A stretch of 64,000 nucleotides of DNA from Hyphomicrobiales bacterium (GCA_900472605.1 UCJD01000013.1:163703-227702); one strand, 5' to 3'. Counted from the first letter of the stretch, positions 8,450-19,082 are shown. A program made the numbers and translations. Notes: a model not told the origin generated them from the sequence alone.

Positions 8450-9565
8450 TCAGGCGCCGAGCGTCACGCCACCGGATGGGGTACCCATAGGCAGCTCCGG
8501 CGCCGGGCACATCAGCCAGCGCAAGCCGTAATACAGCAGCGCCACCACCAAGATCGACGCATATCCGTCCACGGCATAGTGCCAGCCGAGAAAGACCGAA
8601 CTCATCATGATGAAGGCGACATAGGCGAAGGCTGCAAAGCCCGCCTTCGGTGAAATCTCGGCAACGAAGAAAGCGTTGAGACTGATCAGCGCGACATGCA
8701 TGCTCGGAAAAGCGGAAATGCCGGAGCCGAGCCCCGCCGTTCCACTCTCGTGAAGCGACCAGAGATAATGTTGAAACGCCGCCGCGGTGCTCGCCCAATC
8801 ACCGGAGGCCAGCATCTGGCGCAGCCCGGCGAAACGGACCGCATCGCCGGTCACTGCGTGATAGAAGACCGGCCCCACCGCGGTGAAAAATCCCGCGAAA
8901 ATGTTTCCGCAAACGATCCAGATGAGCATGAACACGCTGACATAGCGCACGCGAACGGCCGCAGCCCTTGGCGACGTCACGACATAGAACAAGCCGCCGA
9001 AACAGATGACAAACCAGAGAGCGCTGTAATTCCAGTCGATAAACGATCGCAATACGCTACTCTTCGAGAACCCTGACAGGAACAGCCACGGATCGGTACC
9101 AAACGACAGCCATCGATCGACATCAGCCAAAGTGCGATCGTAGAAGAAGCCACCGCGCAAAAGCGGCAGGATGTTCTTGATCGATGTGAACGTGCCCTGA
9201 AAAAACATCAACGCCATCATCAGCGCCATTCCCGACAGAAGGTGAGCAATCCGTTCTGGTGACAGCATCGCGTGCATCGCGCTCGTGCGTGGCTCGTGCA
9301 GGCGAATGACCGACCAGCACCAACCTGCGAGAAGTGTAATCGATGGCATGAACAGCAAGAACAGGTAGGTCCATTGCCCGAGATAGAGACGATACGCCAT
9401 CTGTCCGATTTGGCCGCTGACGACAAGGAGCGTCAGGCCGACGAGGCAATAAGCGCCGATGGCCATGTAAAGCCAAAGATCCTCGATCAGGCGTGCTCCG
9501 ACCGCTGAAACGAGCCGCGCATGCCACCCTCTGGCCGTAATAGCCGTCTTCGCCCCTGTATTCAT
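8450..9565 (-). CDS. PAP2-superfamily membrane phosphatase
   Basis: A 371-residue integral membrane protein with about seven hydrophobic segments. The C-terminal part carries phosphatidic acid phosphatase type 2 signatures: SAFPSMHVALISLN and the later FLGWHYAVDGYASIL, with the catalytic His residues in SMH and WHYAVD. It resembles the PAP2_3 (inositolphosphotransferase-like) branch. Likely substrates are lipid phosphates or isoprenoid diphosphates, but none can be assigned. ATGs at 9565 and 9580-9583 are alternatives. Confidence 0.75.
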   Translation of the reverse strand: MNTGAKTAITARGWHARLVSAVGARLIEDLWLYMAIGAYCLVGLTLLVVSGQIGQMAYRLYLGQWTYLFLLFMPSITLLAGWCWSVIRLHEPRTSAMHAMLSPERIAHLLSGMALMMALMFFQGTFTSIKNILPLLRGGFFYDRTLADVDRWLSFGTDPWLFLSGFSKSSVLRSFIDWNYSALWFVICFGGLFYVVTSPRAAAVRVRYVSVFMLIWIVCGNIFAGFFTAVGPVFYHAVTGDAVRFAGLRQMLASGDWASTAAAFQHYLWSLHESGTAGLGSGISAFPSMHVALISLNAFFVAEISPKAGFAAFAYVAFIMMSSVFLGWHYAVDGYASILVVALLYYGLRWLMCPAPELPMGTPSGGVTLGA

Positions 9566-9794
9566 TACAGATCCGCCCATCAAAAATGAAACGCTGCCCT
9601 CATCGTTTCACCACCAATAGAAAGCGCCCTAACTATTAATATTTGCTGAACGCTATGTATTTAGAAGTTGTACACGGGCTGCCGCTCCGCACGGTTGGCG
9701 CAACCGATCGCCGACCGCAAATAATGCGCCCCTTGACGCGGTCCCGGCTTTCAACTTTCCTGCGCGAGGGAGAGAGTGCTGGAGGAGAGCCCTG

Positions 9795-10823
9795 ATGAGA
9801 GCCGTAAGACTTGAAGCGACGGGAGAACTTCATCTGCGCGAGGTCGAAAGACCTTCGCCGGGAGCGGGAGAACTCCTGGTACGCATAGAAGCCTGCGGCA
9901 TATGTGGCACCGATCGTCACCTGTTTCACGGCGAATTTCCAGCCAGACCGCCCGTGACGCTCGGCCACGAATTCACCGGCATCGTCGAGAAGGTCGGCAC
10001 GGGCGTTAGCGACTTTCGCGAGGGAATGCGCATCACCGTGGACCCAAACATCGCCTGCGGCCGCTGCCCGCAATGCCAGCGCGGAAAAATCAACCTGTGC
10101 GAGAATCTGCGAGCCATCGGAATCCAAAAGGATGGTGGCTTCGCGGAGCATGTGGCCGTGCCCGAAAAGCAGGCTTTCGCGCTGCCCGATGACCTTGATC
10201 CCATCCACGGCGCCTTCTGCGAGCCGCTGGCCTGCTGCCTGCACGGCATCGACCTCGCCAAGATTGAGACCGGCTCGTCGGTTATTGTTCTCGGCGGCGG
10301 CGTCATCGGACTGCTTGTCGTGCAACTCGCCCGCCTCGCCGGCGCCACCGACGTCGTCCTCGTCACCCGCAGCGCCGACAAACGCCGGCTCGGGGAAACG
10401 CTCGGCGCAACGGCATCGATCGATCCCGGCGGCAGCGGCTTCCCGCAGAGCCTGATCTCCAGAGACGGCCTTCTGCCCGGTGGTGCGGATGTCGTCATCG
10501 AATGCGCCGGCGTCAGGGAGACCGTGGAGCAGGCGCCGTCCCTTGCCCGCAGCGGCGGCGCAGTCGTTATCCTCGGCGTCATGCCGCAGGGCGCCAAAGT
10601 GTCGATGGAGCCGTTCGACCTCTTGTTTCGCGAGATCAGCCTGATCAGCTCGTTCATCAATCCCTTCACGCACAGGCGCGCCGCGGACCTGATCTCATCC
10701 GGCGCGATCAAGGTCGAGCCGCTGATATCGCGCCGCATCGGGCTTGGCGAGGCAGTGGAGGCAATCAGCAATCCGGCCCGTCCGGGCGAGATTCGAGCCC
10801 TCGTTCTTCCGAGTCTCGGTTAG
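9795..10823 (+). CDS. Zinc-dependent medium-chain alcohol/polyol dehydrogenase
   Basis: A 342-residue MDR-family dehydrogenase. Catalytic zinc ligands are seen in EACGICGTDRHLF and TLGHEFTG. The structural zinc lobe is intact (CGRCPQCQRGKINLCEN). The Rossmann glycine motif is VIVLGGGVIGLLVVQ. The sequence is closest in character to sorbitol/threonine-type dehydrogenases using NAD(P). GGAGGAGAG just upstream supports the ATG. The 229 bp before it hold a small hairpin (CGGTT/AACCG at 9698-9712) and no clear operator. It stands alone, so the physiological substrate is unknown. Confidence 0.85.
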   Translation: MRAVRLEATGELHLREVERPSPGAGELLVRIEACGICGTDRHLFHGEFPARPPVTLGHEFTGIVEKVGTGVSDFREGMRITVDPNIACGRCPQCQRGKINLCENLRAIGIQKDGGFAEHVAVPEKQAFALPDDLDPIHGAFCEPLACCLHGIDLAKIETGSSVIVLGGGVIGLLVVQLARLAGATDVVLVTRSADKRRLGETLGATASIDPGGSGFPQSLISRDGLLPGGADVVIECAGVRETVEQAPSLARSGGAVVILGVMPQGAKVSMEPFDLLFREISLISSFINPFTHRRAADLISSGAIKVEPLISRRIGLGEAVEAISNPARPGEIRALVLPSLG

Positions 10824-10996
10824 CTCGAGACGAACCCTTTCCGATTCCTGTCGATTCCGAAAATTATGGGGTTCCGTTTACAAATACATTTGCCTATAAG
10901 CCGCTTCTAGCCTGAAAAGACCATCATATGCGCGACCCGGCCGGTGCCTCCCACCCTGGCCGGCTTTCTGCGCAGCTAGGAAACGGAAAAAAGCCC

Positions 10997-13900
10997 ATGC
11001 CGAAGCGCCAAGACATCAAATCGATCCTCATCATCGGCGCAGGACCGATCGTCATTGGCCAGGCTTGCGAATTCGACTACTCCGGCACACAGGCCTGCAA
11101 GGCGCTGAAGGAGGAAGGCTACCGCGTCATCCTCGTCAACTCCAACCCGGCAACGATCATGACCGACCCGGGTCTGGCCGACGCCACCTACGTCGAGCCG
11201 ATCACGCCTGAAGTCGTCGCCAAGATCATCGCCAAGGAGCGCCCCGACGCGCTGCTGCCGACCATGGGCGGCCAGACCGCGCTGAACACTGCGCTTTCTC
11301 TCAAGCGCATGGGCGTGCTCGATCGCTACAATGTCGAGATGATCGGTGCCAAGCCCGCCGCCATCGACATGGCCGAAGACCGCGCGCTGTTCCGCGAAGC
11401 CATGGAGCGCATCGGCCTCGAAACCCCGCGCTCGATGCTGGCCAACGCCACCGACATCAAGGATGCCGACCGCAAGACGCATGAGGCCGAGCGCAACAAG
11501 CTCAAGGAAAGCCTTTCCGGCGCCGACCTCGACAAGGCGCTCGACGCACTCGAAAACACCTGGAACCTCGGCGAAACCGACCGCAAGCAGCGTTACATCA
11601 GCCACGCCATGGCGATTGCCGCACAGGCGATCGACGTCGTCGGCCTGCCCGCCATCATCCGCCCGTCCTTCACCATGGGCGGCACCGGCGGCGGCATCGC
11701 CTATAACCGCTCGGAGTTCTTCGAGATCATCGGCGGTGGCCTCGACGCCTCGCCGACGACGGAAGTTCTGATCGAAGAATCGGTTCTCGGCTGGAAGGAA
11801 TATGAAATGGAAGTCGTCCGCGACAAGGCGGACAACTGCATCATCATCTGCTCGATCGAAAACATCGACCCGATGGGCGTCCACACGGGCGATTCCATCA
11901 CCGTTGCCCCTGCCTTGACCCTCACGGACAAGGAATACCAGATGATGCGCAACGCCTCGATCGCGGTCCTGCGCGAGATCGGCGTCGAAACCGGCGGCTC
12001 GAACGTGCAGTTCGCCGTCAACCCGAAGGACGGCCGCCTCGTCGTCATCGAGATGAACCCACGCGTCTCGCGCTCGTCGGCTCTGGCCTCCAAGGCCACC
12101 GGCTTCCCGATCGCCAAGGTCGCCGCCAAGCTTGCCGTCGGCTACACGCTGGACGAGCTCGACAACGACATCACCGGCGGCGCGACGCCAGCCTCGTTCG
12201 AACCGTCGATCGACTACGTCGTCACCAAGATCCCGCGCTTCGCCTTCGAGAAGTTCCCGGGCGCCTCGCCGGTTCTCACCACGGCCATGAAGTCGGTCGG
12301 TGAAGTCATGGCGATCGGCCGCACCTTCGCCGAATCGCTGCAGAAGGCGCTGCGCGGTCTCGAAACCGGCCTGACCGGCCTCGACGAGATCGAGATCCCC
12401 GGCCTGGAAGAAGGCGAAGGCAGCCAGAACGCCATCCGCGCCGCCATCGGCACGCCAACGCCTGACCGCCTGCGCATGGTCGCCCAGGCGCTGCGCATGG
12501 GCATGAGCCCCGAGGAAGTGCACGAAGGCTGCAAGATCGACCCGTGGTTCATCGCCCAGTTCAAGGCGATCATCGACATGGAGGCCCGCGTTCGCGAACA
12601 CGGCCTGCCCACCGACGCGGCCAACCTGCGCACGCTGAAGGCTATGGGCTTCTCCGACGCCCGCCTCGCCACCCTCTCGGGCAAGCGCCCGAAGGAAGTG
12701 GCCGAACTGCGCAACTCCTTGAACGTTCGCCCGGTCTTCAAGCGCATCGACACCTGCGCCGCCGAATTCGCCTCGCCGACCGCCTACATGTACTCGACCT
12801 ACGAGACGCCCTTCGTCGGCCAGCTGCGCTCCGAAGCCGAAATCTCCGACCGCAAGAAGGTCGTCATTCTCGGTGGCGGTCCGAACCGCATCGGCCAGGG
12901 CATCGAGTTCGATTACTGCTGCTGCCATGCCGCCTTCGCGCTGCGCGACGCCGGCTATGAAGCGATCATGATCAACTGCAACCCCGAAACCGTCTCGACC
13001 GACTACGACACCTCCGATCGCCTCTACTTCGAGCCGCTGACGGCCGAAGACGTGATCGAGATCCTGCGCGCGGAGCAGGAAAAGGGCGAAGTCGTCGGCG
13101 TCATCGTGCAGTTCGGCGGCCAGACCCCGCTGAAGCTCGCCGAAGCGCTCGAGAAGAACGGCATCCCGATCCTCGGCACTGCCCCCGACATGATCGACCT
13201 TGCCGAAGACCGTGACCGCTTCCAGAAGCTGCTGATCAAGCTCGACCTCACGCAGCCGAACAACGGCATCGCCTACTCGGTCGAACAGGCCCGCCTCGTC
13301 GCCACCGAGATCGGCTTCCCGCTGGTCGTTCGCCCGTCTTACGTTCTCGGCGGCCGCGCCATGCAGATCCTGCACTCGGAAGGCCAGCTGCAGACCTATC
13401 TGCTCGACACCGTTCCGGAACTGGTGCCTGAAGACATCAAGCAGCGCTACCCGAACGACAAGACCGGCCAGATCAATACCCTGCTCGGCAAGAACCCGCT
13501 GCTGTTCGACAGCTACCTCTCGAACGCCATCGAAGTCGACGTCGATTGCCTCTCCGACGGCAAGGACGCCTTCATCGCCGGCATCATGGAACACATCGAG
13601 GAAGCCGGCATCCACTCGGGCGACTCGGCCTGCTCGCTGCCGCCACGCACATTGTCCGCGGAGATGATCGACGAACTCGAGCGTCAGACGAAAGCCATGG
13701 CCAAGGCGCTCAACGTCGTCGGCCTGATGAACGTGCAGTACGCCATCAAGGACGGCACCGTCTACGTGCTGGAAGTGAACCCGCGCGCTTCGCGTACCGT
13801 TCCTTTCGTCGCCAAGACCATCGGCGCCCCGATCGCCAAGATCGCCGCCCGCGCCATGGCCGGCGAGAAGCTCGATCCGCTGTTTGCCGCCTACGGCGAG

Positions 13901-14485
13901 AAGCCAGACCCGCGCAACCTGAAGCACATCGCCGTCAAGGAAGCCGTCTTCCCGTTCGCCCGCTTCCCCGGCGTCGACACGCTGCTCGGCCCGGAAATGC
14001 GCTCGACGGGCGAAGTCATCGGCCTCGACACCGATTTCGCGCTGGCTTTTGCCAAGTCGCAGCTCGGCGCCAGCGTCGAACTGCCGCGTGACGGCACGGT
14101 CTTCGTCTCGGTTCGCGACGACGACAAGCCGCGCGTCCTGCCGGCGATCCGCATGCTGGTCGAGATCGGCTTCAAGGTTCTCGCCACCGGCGGCACCGCC
14201 CGCTTCCTCGCCGAAAACGGTATCGAGGCGACGAAGATCAACAAGGTCCTGGAAGGACGCCCGCATATCGAGGACGCCATCCGCAACCGTCAGGTCCAGC
14301 TGGTCATCAACACGACGGACTCGAACAAGGCGATCTCCGACTCGAAGTCGCTGCGCCGTGCAACGCTGATGCAGAAGGTGCCGTACTACACCACCATGGC
14401 CGGCGCAGAAGCCGCCGCCCAGGCGATCAAGGCACTGAAGGCCGGCAACCTTGAGGTCCGGCCGCTGCAGAGCTACTTCGCCTGA
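10997..14485 (+). CDS. carB: Carbamoyl-phosphate synthase large subunit
   Basis: CarB uses ammonia from CarA, bicarbonate and two ATP to make carbamoyl phosphate. All parts are present over 1162 residues: first carboxyphosphate ATP-grasp half starting [21 protein letters not shown], a middle oligomerisation segment, the second half starting [20 protein letters not shown], and the C-terminal MGS-like allosteric domain ([20 protein letters not shown]) where UMP and ornithine act in homologues. The start is MPKRQDIKS at 10997; upstream in-frame codons from 10928 add a non-homologous tail. The leader has a GC-rich hairpin (GCCGG/CCGGC near 10940-10970). A strong terminator follows the stop. Confidence 0.97.
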   Translation: MPKRQDIKSILIIGAGPIVIGQACEFDYSGTQACKALKEEGYRVILVNSNPATIMTDPGLADATYVEPITPEVVAKIIAKERPDALLPTMGGQTALNTALSLKRMGVLDRYNVEMIGAKPAAIDMAEDRALFREAMERIGLETPRSMLANATDIKDADRKTHEAERNKLKESLSGADLDKALDALENTWNLGETDRKQRYISHAMAIAAQAIDVVGLPAIIRPSFTMGGTGGGIAYNRSEFFEIIGGGLDASPTTEVLIEESVLGWKEYEMEVVRDKADNCIIICSIENIDPMGVHTGDSITVAPALTLTDKEYQMMRNASIAVLREIGVETGGSNVQFAVNPKDGRLVVIEMNPRVSRSSALASKATGFPIAKVAAKLAVGYTLDELDNDITGGATPASFEPSIDYVVTKIPRFAFEKFPGASPVLTTAMKSVGEVMAIGRTFAESLQKALRGLETGLTGLDEIEIPGLEEGEGSQNAIRAAIGTPTPDRLRMVAQALRMGMSPEEVHEGCKIDPWFIAQFKAIIDMEARVREHGLPTDAANLRTLKAMGFSDARLATLSGKRPKEVAELRNSLNVRPVFKRIDTCAAEFASPTAYMYSTYETPFVGQLRSEAEISDRKKVVILGGGPNRIGQGIEFDYCCCHAAFALRDAGYEAIMINCNPETVSTDYDTSDRLYFEPLTAEDVIEILRAEQEKGEVVGVIVQFGGQTPLKLAEALEKNGIPILGTAPDMIDLAEDRDRFQKLLIKLDLTQPNNGIAYSVEQARLVATEIGFPLVVRPSYVLGGRAMQILHSEGQLQTYLLDTVPELVPEDIKQRYPNDKTGQINTLLGKNPLLFDSYLSNAIEVDVDCLSDGKDAFIAGIMEHIEEAGIHSGDSACSLPPRTLSAEMIDELERQTKAMAKALNVVGLMNVQYAIKDGTVYVLEVNPRASRTVPFVAKTIGAPIAKIAARAMAGEKLDPLFAAYGEKPDPRNLKHIAVKEAVFPFARFPGVDTLLGPEMRSTGEVIGLDTDFALAFAKSQLGASVELPRDGTVFVSVRDDDKPRVLPAIRMLVEIGFKVLATGGTARFLAENGIEATKINKVLEGRPHIEDAIRNRQVQLVINTTDSNKAISDSKSLRRATLMQKVPYYTTMAGAEAAAQAIKALKAGNLEVRPLQSYFA

Positions 14486-14491
14486 GACATC

Positions 14492-14524
14492 AAAGCCGGC
14501 CGTGATCCTTCACGGCCGGCTTTT
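14492..14524 (+). terminator. Intrinsic terminator of carB
   Basis: Perfect 14-bp arms (AAAGCCGGCCGTGA at 14492-14505 and its complement at 14510-14523) enclose a TCCT loop and end in TTTT. It begins 6 bp after the carB stop. Confidence 0.92.
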
Positions 14525-14641
14525 CGCCGCACGCCGGCCAACGCGACGACACGCCGAAGTGTCGCAAAAACGCGACAATCCACCTGAGTTTTCAAACCCT
14601 TCGCGATCATGTTACGATATCCCCACACGTGAGGGGCATCG

Positions 14642-15916
14642 ATGGGCAAGAACATCGTCATTCTGTTCGATGGCACGTCGAACGAAATCTCCGCCGACCG
14701 CACCAATATTCTCCGCCTATTCGGCGTTCTCGACCGCAGCGACAGGCAGATCGTCTATTACGATCCCGGCGTAGGTACCTTCGGCGCCGCCAATGCATGG
14801 TTCAACGCCTATCGCAAGACGGTCGAGCTTTGGGGCTTGGCGACCGGCTGGGGCCTCGACCAGAACGTCAAAGAGGCCTACCGCTTCCTGGTCGACAATT
14901 ACGAACCCGGCGAACCGGGGGACGACCAGGAATACAGGGATCGCGACAACATCTACATCTTTGGCTTCAGCCGCGGCGCCTATACCGCACGCGTTCTGGC
15001 AGGCTTCGTCCACTCACTCGGGCTGATGAGCAAATACCACGTCAACCTGATCGACTACGCCTACAACACCTACAAGGGCATCTCCGAAAGCGAACAGCAG
15101 CAAGGCGGAACGGATGCCGCTAATGTCGATTGGGACGCACCATCAGCCTTCAGGACCATGCGCCTCTACGAGCGCACGCTGAAGACCGACCGCCCGCCGA
15201 TCAAATTGCTCGGCCTTTTCGACACCGTGTCCTCGGTCATCGTCTGGGGCAAATGGCGCCCGCAACTCTTGACGCTTCCCTTCACCGATCGCAATCCGAG
15301 CGTTGAAGTGGTGCGCCACGCGCTCGCCATCGACGAGCGGCGAAGCATGTTCAATCCGCTGCCATGGCGGCAGGGACAGGAATATTGGGGCGGCCCCTTC
15401 AAGCCACCGGCCCCGCCACCGCAGAATGTCAAGGAAGTCTGGTTCTCAGGTGTCCACGGCGATATCGGCGGCGGCTATCCGGAAGCCGAGAGTGCGGCGA
15501 TCAAGATACCTCTCGCCTGGATGATCGCCGAGACCAGAAGCACCGGCCTCACCTACAACGAATATGCGGTCAACGAACTCGTCCATGGCGACAACCCGAC
15601 GAAGAGCTATGTCCGGCCGGCCCCGACGGCACCGCTGCACGACTCCATGAACTGGGCATGGAAATTGCTCGAATACGTACCACGACGGGTGCCGATTACC
15701 TCCTGGCGCAAACGCGGCGACACGATGCGCGTCTACCTGCCGCTGGCCGACCGCCGCTTCATCCCCGACGGTGCCTCGCTGCACCAGTCCGTCATCGACC
15801 GAGCGTCGTCCACGATAGCACCGCCCTACGCCCCACCGAACCTGCCGCTACGCTTCGAGACGGAGCCATGGAGCAACGACGGCCCCTACTCCATCGGCCG
15901 ATCCGACAATCGTTGA
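14642..15916 (+). CDS. DUF2235 alpha/beta hydrolase (Tle1-like catalytic domain)
   Basis: A 424-residue protein starting KNIVILFDGTSNEIS, the classic DUF2235 opening. The nucleophile elbow is FGFSRGAYTAR (GxSxG form, GFSRG). The family includes catalytic domains of type VI secretion phospholipase effectors (Tle1), but many stand-alone members exist and no secretion genes are nearby. A later segment, VWFSGVHGDIGGGYPE, holds the conserved Asp/His region. No signal peptide is visible. The Shine-Dalgarno GAGGGG (14631-14636) can pair with CCCC at 14621-14624, so initiation may be partly masked. It ends 2 bp from the convergent VOC gene. Confidence 0.8.
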   Translation: MGKNIVILFDGTSNEISADRTNILRLFGVLDRSDRQIVYYDPGVGTFGAANAWFNAYRKTVELWGLATGWGLDQNVKEAYRFLVDNYEPGEPGDDQEYRDRDNIYIFGFSRGAYTARVLAGFVHSLGLMSKYHVNLIDYAYNTYKGISESEQQQGGTDAANVDWDAPSAFRTMRLYERTLKTDRPPIKLLGLFDTVSSVIVWGKWRPQLLTLPFTDRNPSVEVVRHALAIDERRSMFNPLPWRQGQEYWGGPFKPPAPPPQNVKEVWFSGVHGDIGGGYPEAESAAIKIPLAWMIAETRSTGLTYNEYAVNELVHGDNPTKSYVRPAPTAPLHDSMNWAWKLLEYVPRRVPITSWRKRGDTMRVYLPLADRRFIPDGASLHQSVIDRASSTIAPPYAPPNLPLRFETEPWSNDGPYSIGRSDNR

Positions 15917-15918
15917 GG

Positions 15919-16296
15919 TCACTCCGGCCGCTTGAAATAGGCCTCAAGCCGATAACCGTCAGGATCGATGACGAAGGCGGCATAATAGAACTGGCTGTAA
16001 TCCGGTCGCACGCCCGGAGCACCATTATCGGTTCCGCCATTGGCAAGCCCGGCCGCGTAAAACGCATCGACGGACTCTTCGCTGGGCGCCACGAAGCAGA
16101 AATGCAGCCCTGAATCCATATCGGGCACCACAGGCCGCGCCACTTCACCGACCCAGAGCCCCACCCGATCGGCGCCATAGCCGCTGACATTGCCGAAATT
16201 CGTCAGCCGCTCATAGCCGAGCGGCGCCAGCGCGGCATCGTAGAACGCCTGCGATTTTTCGAGGCTCTTCACACCAATCGACACATGATCGAACAT
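15919..16296 (-). CDS. VOC family (glyoxalase/bleomycin resistance fold) protein
   Basis: A 125-residue single VOC module, MFDHVSIGVKSLEKSQAFYD at the start and AAFVIDPDGYRLEAYFKRPE at the end. The family contains dioxygenases, lyases and antibiotic-binding proteins, so function cannot be chosen. Potential metal-ligand positions include the His in FDHVSIG and the Glu in RLEAY. The start at 16296 has GGAGA 7 nt upstream on the minus strand. The gene is convergent with the DUF2235 gene. Confidence 0.75.
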   Translation of the reverse strand: MFDHVSIGVKSLEKSQAFYDAALAPLGYERLTNFGNVSGYGADRVGLWVGEVARPVVPDMDSGLHFCFVAPSEESVDAFYAAGLANGGTDNGAPGVRPDYSQFYYAAFVIDPDGYRLEAYFKRPE

Positions 16297-16377
16297 AAAC
16301 GGTCTCCAGATTGTTTTGCCGGCAACGCTACAACATTCGCGCCGAAGCGCCATGGCAATTCGCAAAGCAAGCGGACG

Positions 16378-17844
16378 TCAGGCAGCCATCCCGGCCATCA
16401 GCGCGCGCACCCGCATCATATCTCCCCGAAACAGCGCCATCTCCTCCACCTTCAACCGCTCATCGGGGATGCGCAGCAGATAGGACGGGTGAACGGTGAC
16501 GAACAACGTCCGCTCTTTGCCCATCTTGATTGGCTGTCCCCTGATATCGGAGACCTTGTGCTTGGTATCCGTCAGCGCCGCCAGCGCGGTCGCGCCCATG
16601 GCGACGATCAGCTTCGGCTTTACGAGTTCGATCTCCAGATTGAGCCACCAGCGGCAATGCGTGACCTCGCCCATGTTTGGCCGCTGGTGGATACGCCGCT
16701 TGCCGCGCGGCTCGTATTTGAAGTGCTTGACCGCATTGGTCACATAAACCGACTGCCGGTCGATCCCCGCCTCGATGACCACCTGGTCGAACACCTTGCC
16801 CGCAGGCCCGACGAACGGCCGTCCGGCAAGATCCTCCTGGTCGCCCGGCTGCTCGCCGACGAACATCACGTCGGCATTGTCAGGCCCCTCGCCGAACACC
16901 GTCTGCGTCGCCTTTTCATGCAGCGGACAGCGCGTGCAGCCAGCCGCCTCCTCACGCAGCCCCGCCAGCGTGCCAGCGGGCGCTCGAGGCGCGGCTGGCA
17001 CCCTGCGCGCGGCCTCCTGCAGCCGGTCGTGAAAGGGCAACGGCTCGCTCGCCTGGCGTTTCGCCATCGCCAAGACCTTGCTTTCCGCATCGGCGATCAT
17101 GCCGGGAATGAGATCGGCCTCAGGCAGGTTCTTCCAGTATTTCTTCGGCATCTCCGCCTGCATCGCTTTCACCTTGAGGCGCGCCGGATTGAAGATATTG
17201 GCATAATAGGTCCGCCATAGCTGATCGGCCGGATCGGTGAGATCGGGCTTCTCGCGCGGATCGTGGCTGACCGTCAGCTTTTCCCCGTCCCAGGCTGCCG
17301 ATCCCCTGGGCGTCGCAATCACCCAGTCCATGTCGTTGAACCGCTTCTGGAAGAACGGCGCCTTGCGGGCGACGATGTGATGATCAGGCTCGAACCATGC
17401 GAGAAACTTCCGCCGCCCGTTGAGCGAAATCCCCGATCCCACTTCCTTGAAGCGCACGAAGGCCGTCATCTTGTGGGCGTCGCGGCGCACGCTCTTGTCC
17501 ATCGCCCGCGCCCGCGCCACGTCCTCGTCAGAGGCGACGTCAAGCAGCGCGCGATCGTCCTGCAGCCGCCAGAGAAGCCGGTAAAGCAGGTAAAACCGCA
17601 TCGGATCGCTATGGCAGATCACCGCTTCCGCAAGTCCGATAAAGGCAGGCGGCACGGTCAACAACTTAGCCACGTCCAGCGGCGGCAGCTTCGGCTGGGT
17701 ATCAGGCGCTACGAAGAGATCGGTGCCGCCATGTCTCTCCCGCCAATCGATATTCTCCGGCGGCACGCCCGATGAGGCCAGCCTGCGGGCGGCGTCTCGC
17801 CACTCGGCCAATTCCCCCCGGCCCTCCAGCAACACGGTGATCAT
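16378..17844 (-). CDS. DUF4130 domain fused to UdgX-type uracil-DNA glycosylase
   Basis: About 488 residues. Residues 1 to about 270 match the DUF4130/TIGR03915-type domain that accompanies radical SAM repair proteins. The last 200 residues are a UdgX glycosylase: iron-sulfur cysteines (CTRCPLHEKATQTVFGEGP), motif GEQPGDQED, and the diagnostic loop PRGKRRIHQRP, whose His in homologues forms a covalent bond with the DNA sugar after uracil removal. The terminal motif is VTVHPSYLLRIP. It overlaps the radical SAM stop (ATG at 17844 shares one base with TGA; GTG at 17847 is the alternative), indicating coupled translation. A LexA box heads the operon. Confidence 0.88.
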   Translation of the reverse strand: MITVLLEGRGELAEWRDAARRLASSGVPPENIDWRERHGGTDLFVAPDTQPKLPPLDVAKLLTVPPAFIGLAEAVICHSDPMRFYLLYRLLWRLQDDRALLDVASDEDVARARAMDKSVRRDAHKMTAFVRFKEVGSGISLNGRRKFLAWFEPDHHIVARKAPFFQKRFNDMDWVIATPRGSAAWDGEKLTVSHDPREKPDLTDPADQLWRTYYANIFNPARLKVKAMQAEMPKKYWKNLPEADLIPGMIADAESKVLAMAKRQASEPLPFHDRLQEAARRVPAAPRAPAGTLAGLREEAAGCTRCPLHEKATQTVFGEGPDNADVMFVGEQPGDQEDLAGRPFVGPAGKVFDQVVIEAGIDRQSVYVTNAVKHFKYEPRGKRRIHQRPNMGEVTHCRWWLNLEIELVKPKLIVAMGATALAALTDTKHKVSDIRGQPIKMGKERTLFVTVHPSYLLRIPDERLKVEEMALFRGDMMRVRALMAGMAA

Positions 17845-19076
17845 CACAGCAACGACAATTGTTCCGGCTTAGGCTCGAACATCGCCCGGAGATCCGGCCG
17901 GTCGATCAGCCGGCGCGGCGACCAGCCCTCGGCCGAGATGAACGCCTGCACCTTCTTGATCGACACACCAAGCCGCGAGAGGTCCTCGATACGGAGCCTC
18001 CTGAAACGTCGCGCCGACAGAATTGATTTCACCGTTTTCGTCCCCAACCCCGGCACGCGAAGCAGCGTCTCGCGCGGCGCCCTGTTGATGTCGACGGGGA
18101 AATCGCTACGGTTGCCGAGCGCCCAGGCAAGCTTCGGGTCGAGATTGAGATCGAGCATCCCGCCCTCCTGCGAGGACGTGATCTCGTCTATCCCGAAGCC
18201 ATAGAAGCGATAGAGCCAGTCGGCTTGGTAAAGCCGATGCTCGCGCATCAATGGCGGCTTGATCAGCGGCAGATTCTTCGACGAATCCGGAATGGGGCTG
18301 AAGGCCGAGTAGTAGACCCGCTTCAGCCCGTAGCTACCATAAAGCTGCGCGCTGGTGCCGAGAATGGTCGCGTCATTGGCGCCATCGGCCCCCACGATCA
18401 TCTGCGTGCTCTGCCCGCCCGGCACGAAACGCTTGCGCCGCTTGGTCTGCAGCGTCGGCTCGGATGCCGCCTCGATCTTCAATCTCAGATCGCCCATCGA
18501 GCGGCGAATGCTGGCGGGCTTTTTTTCCGGCGCCAGCTGCGCGATACCGCGATCGGTCGGCAGCTCGATATTGAGCGACAGACGGTCGGCATAGAGCCCC
18601 GCCTCCTCGATCAGATGCGGCGAGGCCTCCGGAATGGATTTCAGATGGATGTAACCCCGGAAATTGTGCGTTGTACGCAGCTCGCGCACGATCCGCACCA
18701 TCTCTTCCATCGTGTGGTCGGAGGAGCGGATGATCCCGGATGACAGGAACAGCCCCTCGATATAATTGCGCCGGTAAAATTCCAGCGTCAGCCACACCAC
18801 TTCGTCAGGCGTGAACCGCGCCCGCTCCACATTGCTGGACGACCGGTTGATGCAATAGGCACAGTCGTAGATGCAGAAATTGGTGAGCAATATCTTCAAC
18901 AGCGAAATGCATCGCCCATCCGGCGCATAGGCGTGGCAGATCCCGGCACCCTCTGTCGAACCGAGCCCGCCGCTCTTAGCGGAATCGCGCTTGGTGGTTC
19001 CGCTGGAGGCGCAAGAGGCGTCATACTTGGCCGCGTCCGAGAGGATGGCCAACCGCTCTTCGAGAGACTTCTTCAT
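17844..19076 (-). CDS. Radical SAM/HhH putative DNA modification or repair protein
   Basis: About 410 residues. The radical SAM cluster motif is CIYDCAYCINRSS (CxxxCxxC), and an early KYDASCASSG is typical of the TIGR03916-type group. The C-terminal helix-hairpin-helix segment (APRETLLRVPGLGTKTVKSI) suggests DNA binding. The reaction is not established; it pairs consistently with DUF4130 proteins, which here are fused to UdgX. Two starts exist: 19100 (MEHIVNIS) and 19076 (MKKSLEERLAILSDAAKYD). I prefer 19076 because a LexA operator occupies 19083-19097 and would otherwise be coding. It is the first gene of a two-gene operon. Confidence 0.85.
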   Translation of the reverse strand: MKKSLEERLAILSDAAKYDASCASSGTTKRDSAKSGGLGSTEGAGICHAYAPDGRCISLLKILLTNFCIYDCAYCINRSSSNVERARFTPDEVVWLTLEFYRRNYIEGLFLSSGIIRSSDHTMEEMVRIVRELRTTHNFRGYIHLKSIPEASPHLIEEAGLYADRLSLNIELPTDRGIAQLAPEKKPASIRRSMGDLRLKIEAASEPTLQTKRRKRFVPGGQSTQMIVGADGANDATILGTSAQLYGSYGLKRVYYSAFSPIPDSSKNLPLIKPPLMREHRLYQADWLYRFYGFGIDEITSSQEGGMLDLNLDPKLAWALGNRSDFPVDINRAPRETLLRVPGLGTKTVKSILSARRFRRLRIEDLSRLGVSIKKVQAFISAEGWSPRRLIDRPDLRAMFEPKPEQLSLL

Positions 19077-19082
19077 GCTTAT

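Noticed and set aside
10976..14266. A 1096-codon open frame antisense to carB
   Set aside because: It mirrors carB codon by codon, has a composition dominated by R, D, A and V, and no Shine-Dalgarno. GC-rich codon bias keeps the antisense frame open.
14642..15916. DUF2235 gene as a type VI secretion effector with immunity gene
   Set aside because: No VgrG, PAAR, Hcp or lipoprotein immunity gene is adjacent; the neighbours are carB and a VOC protein.
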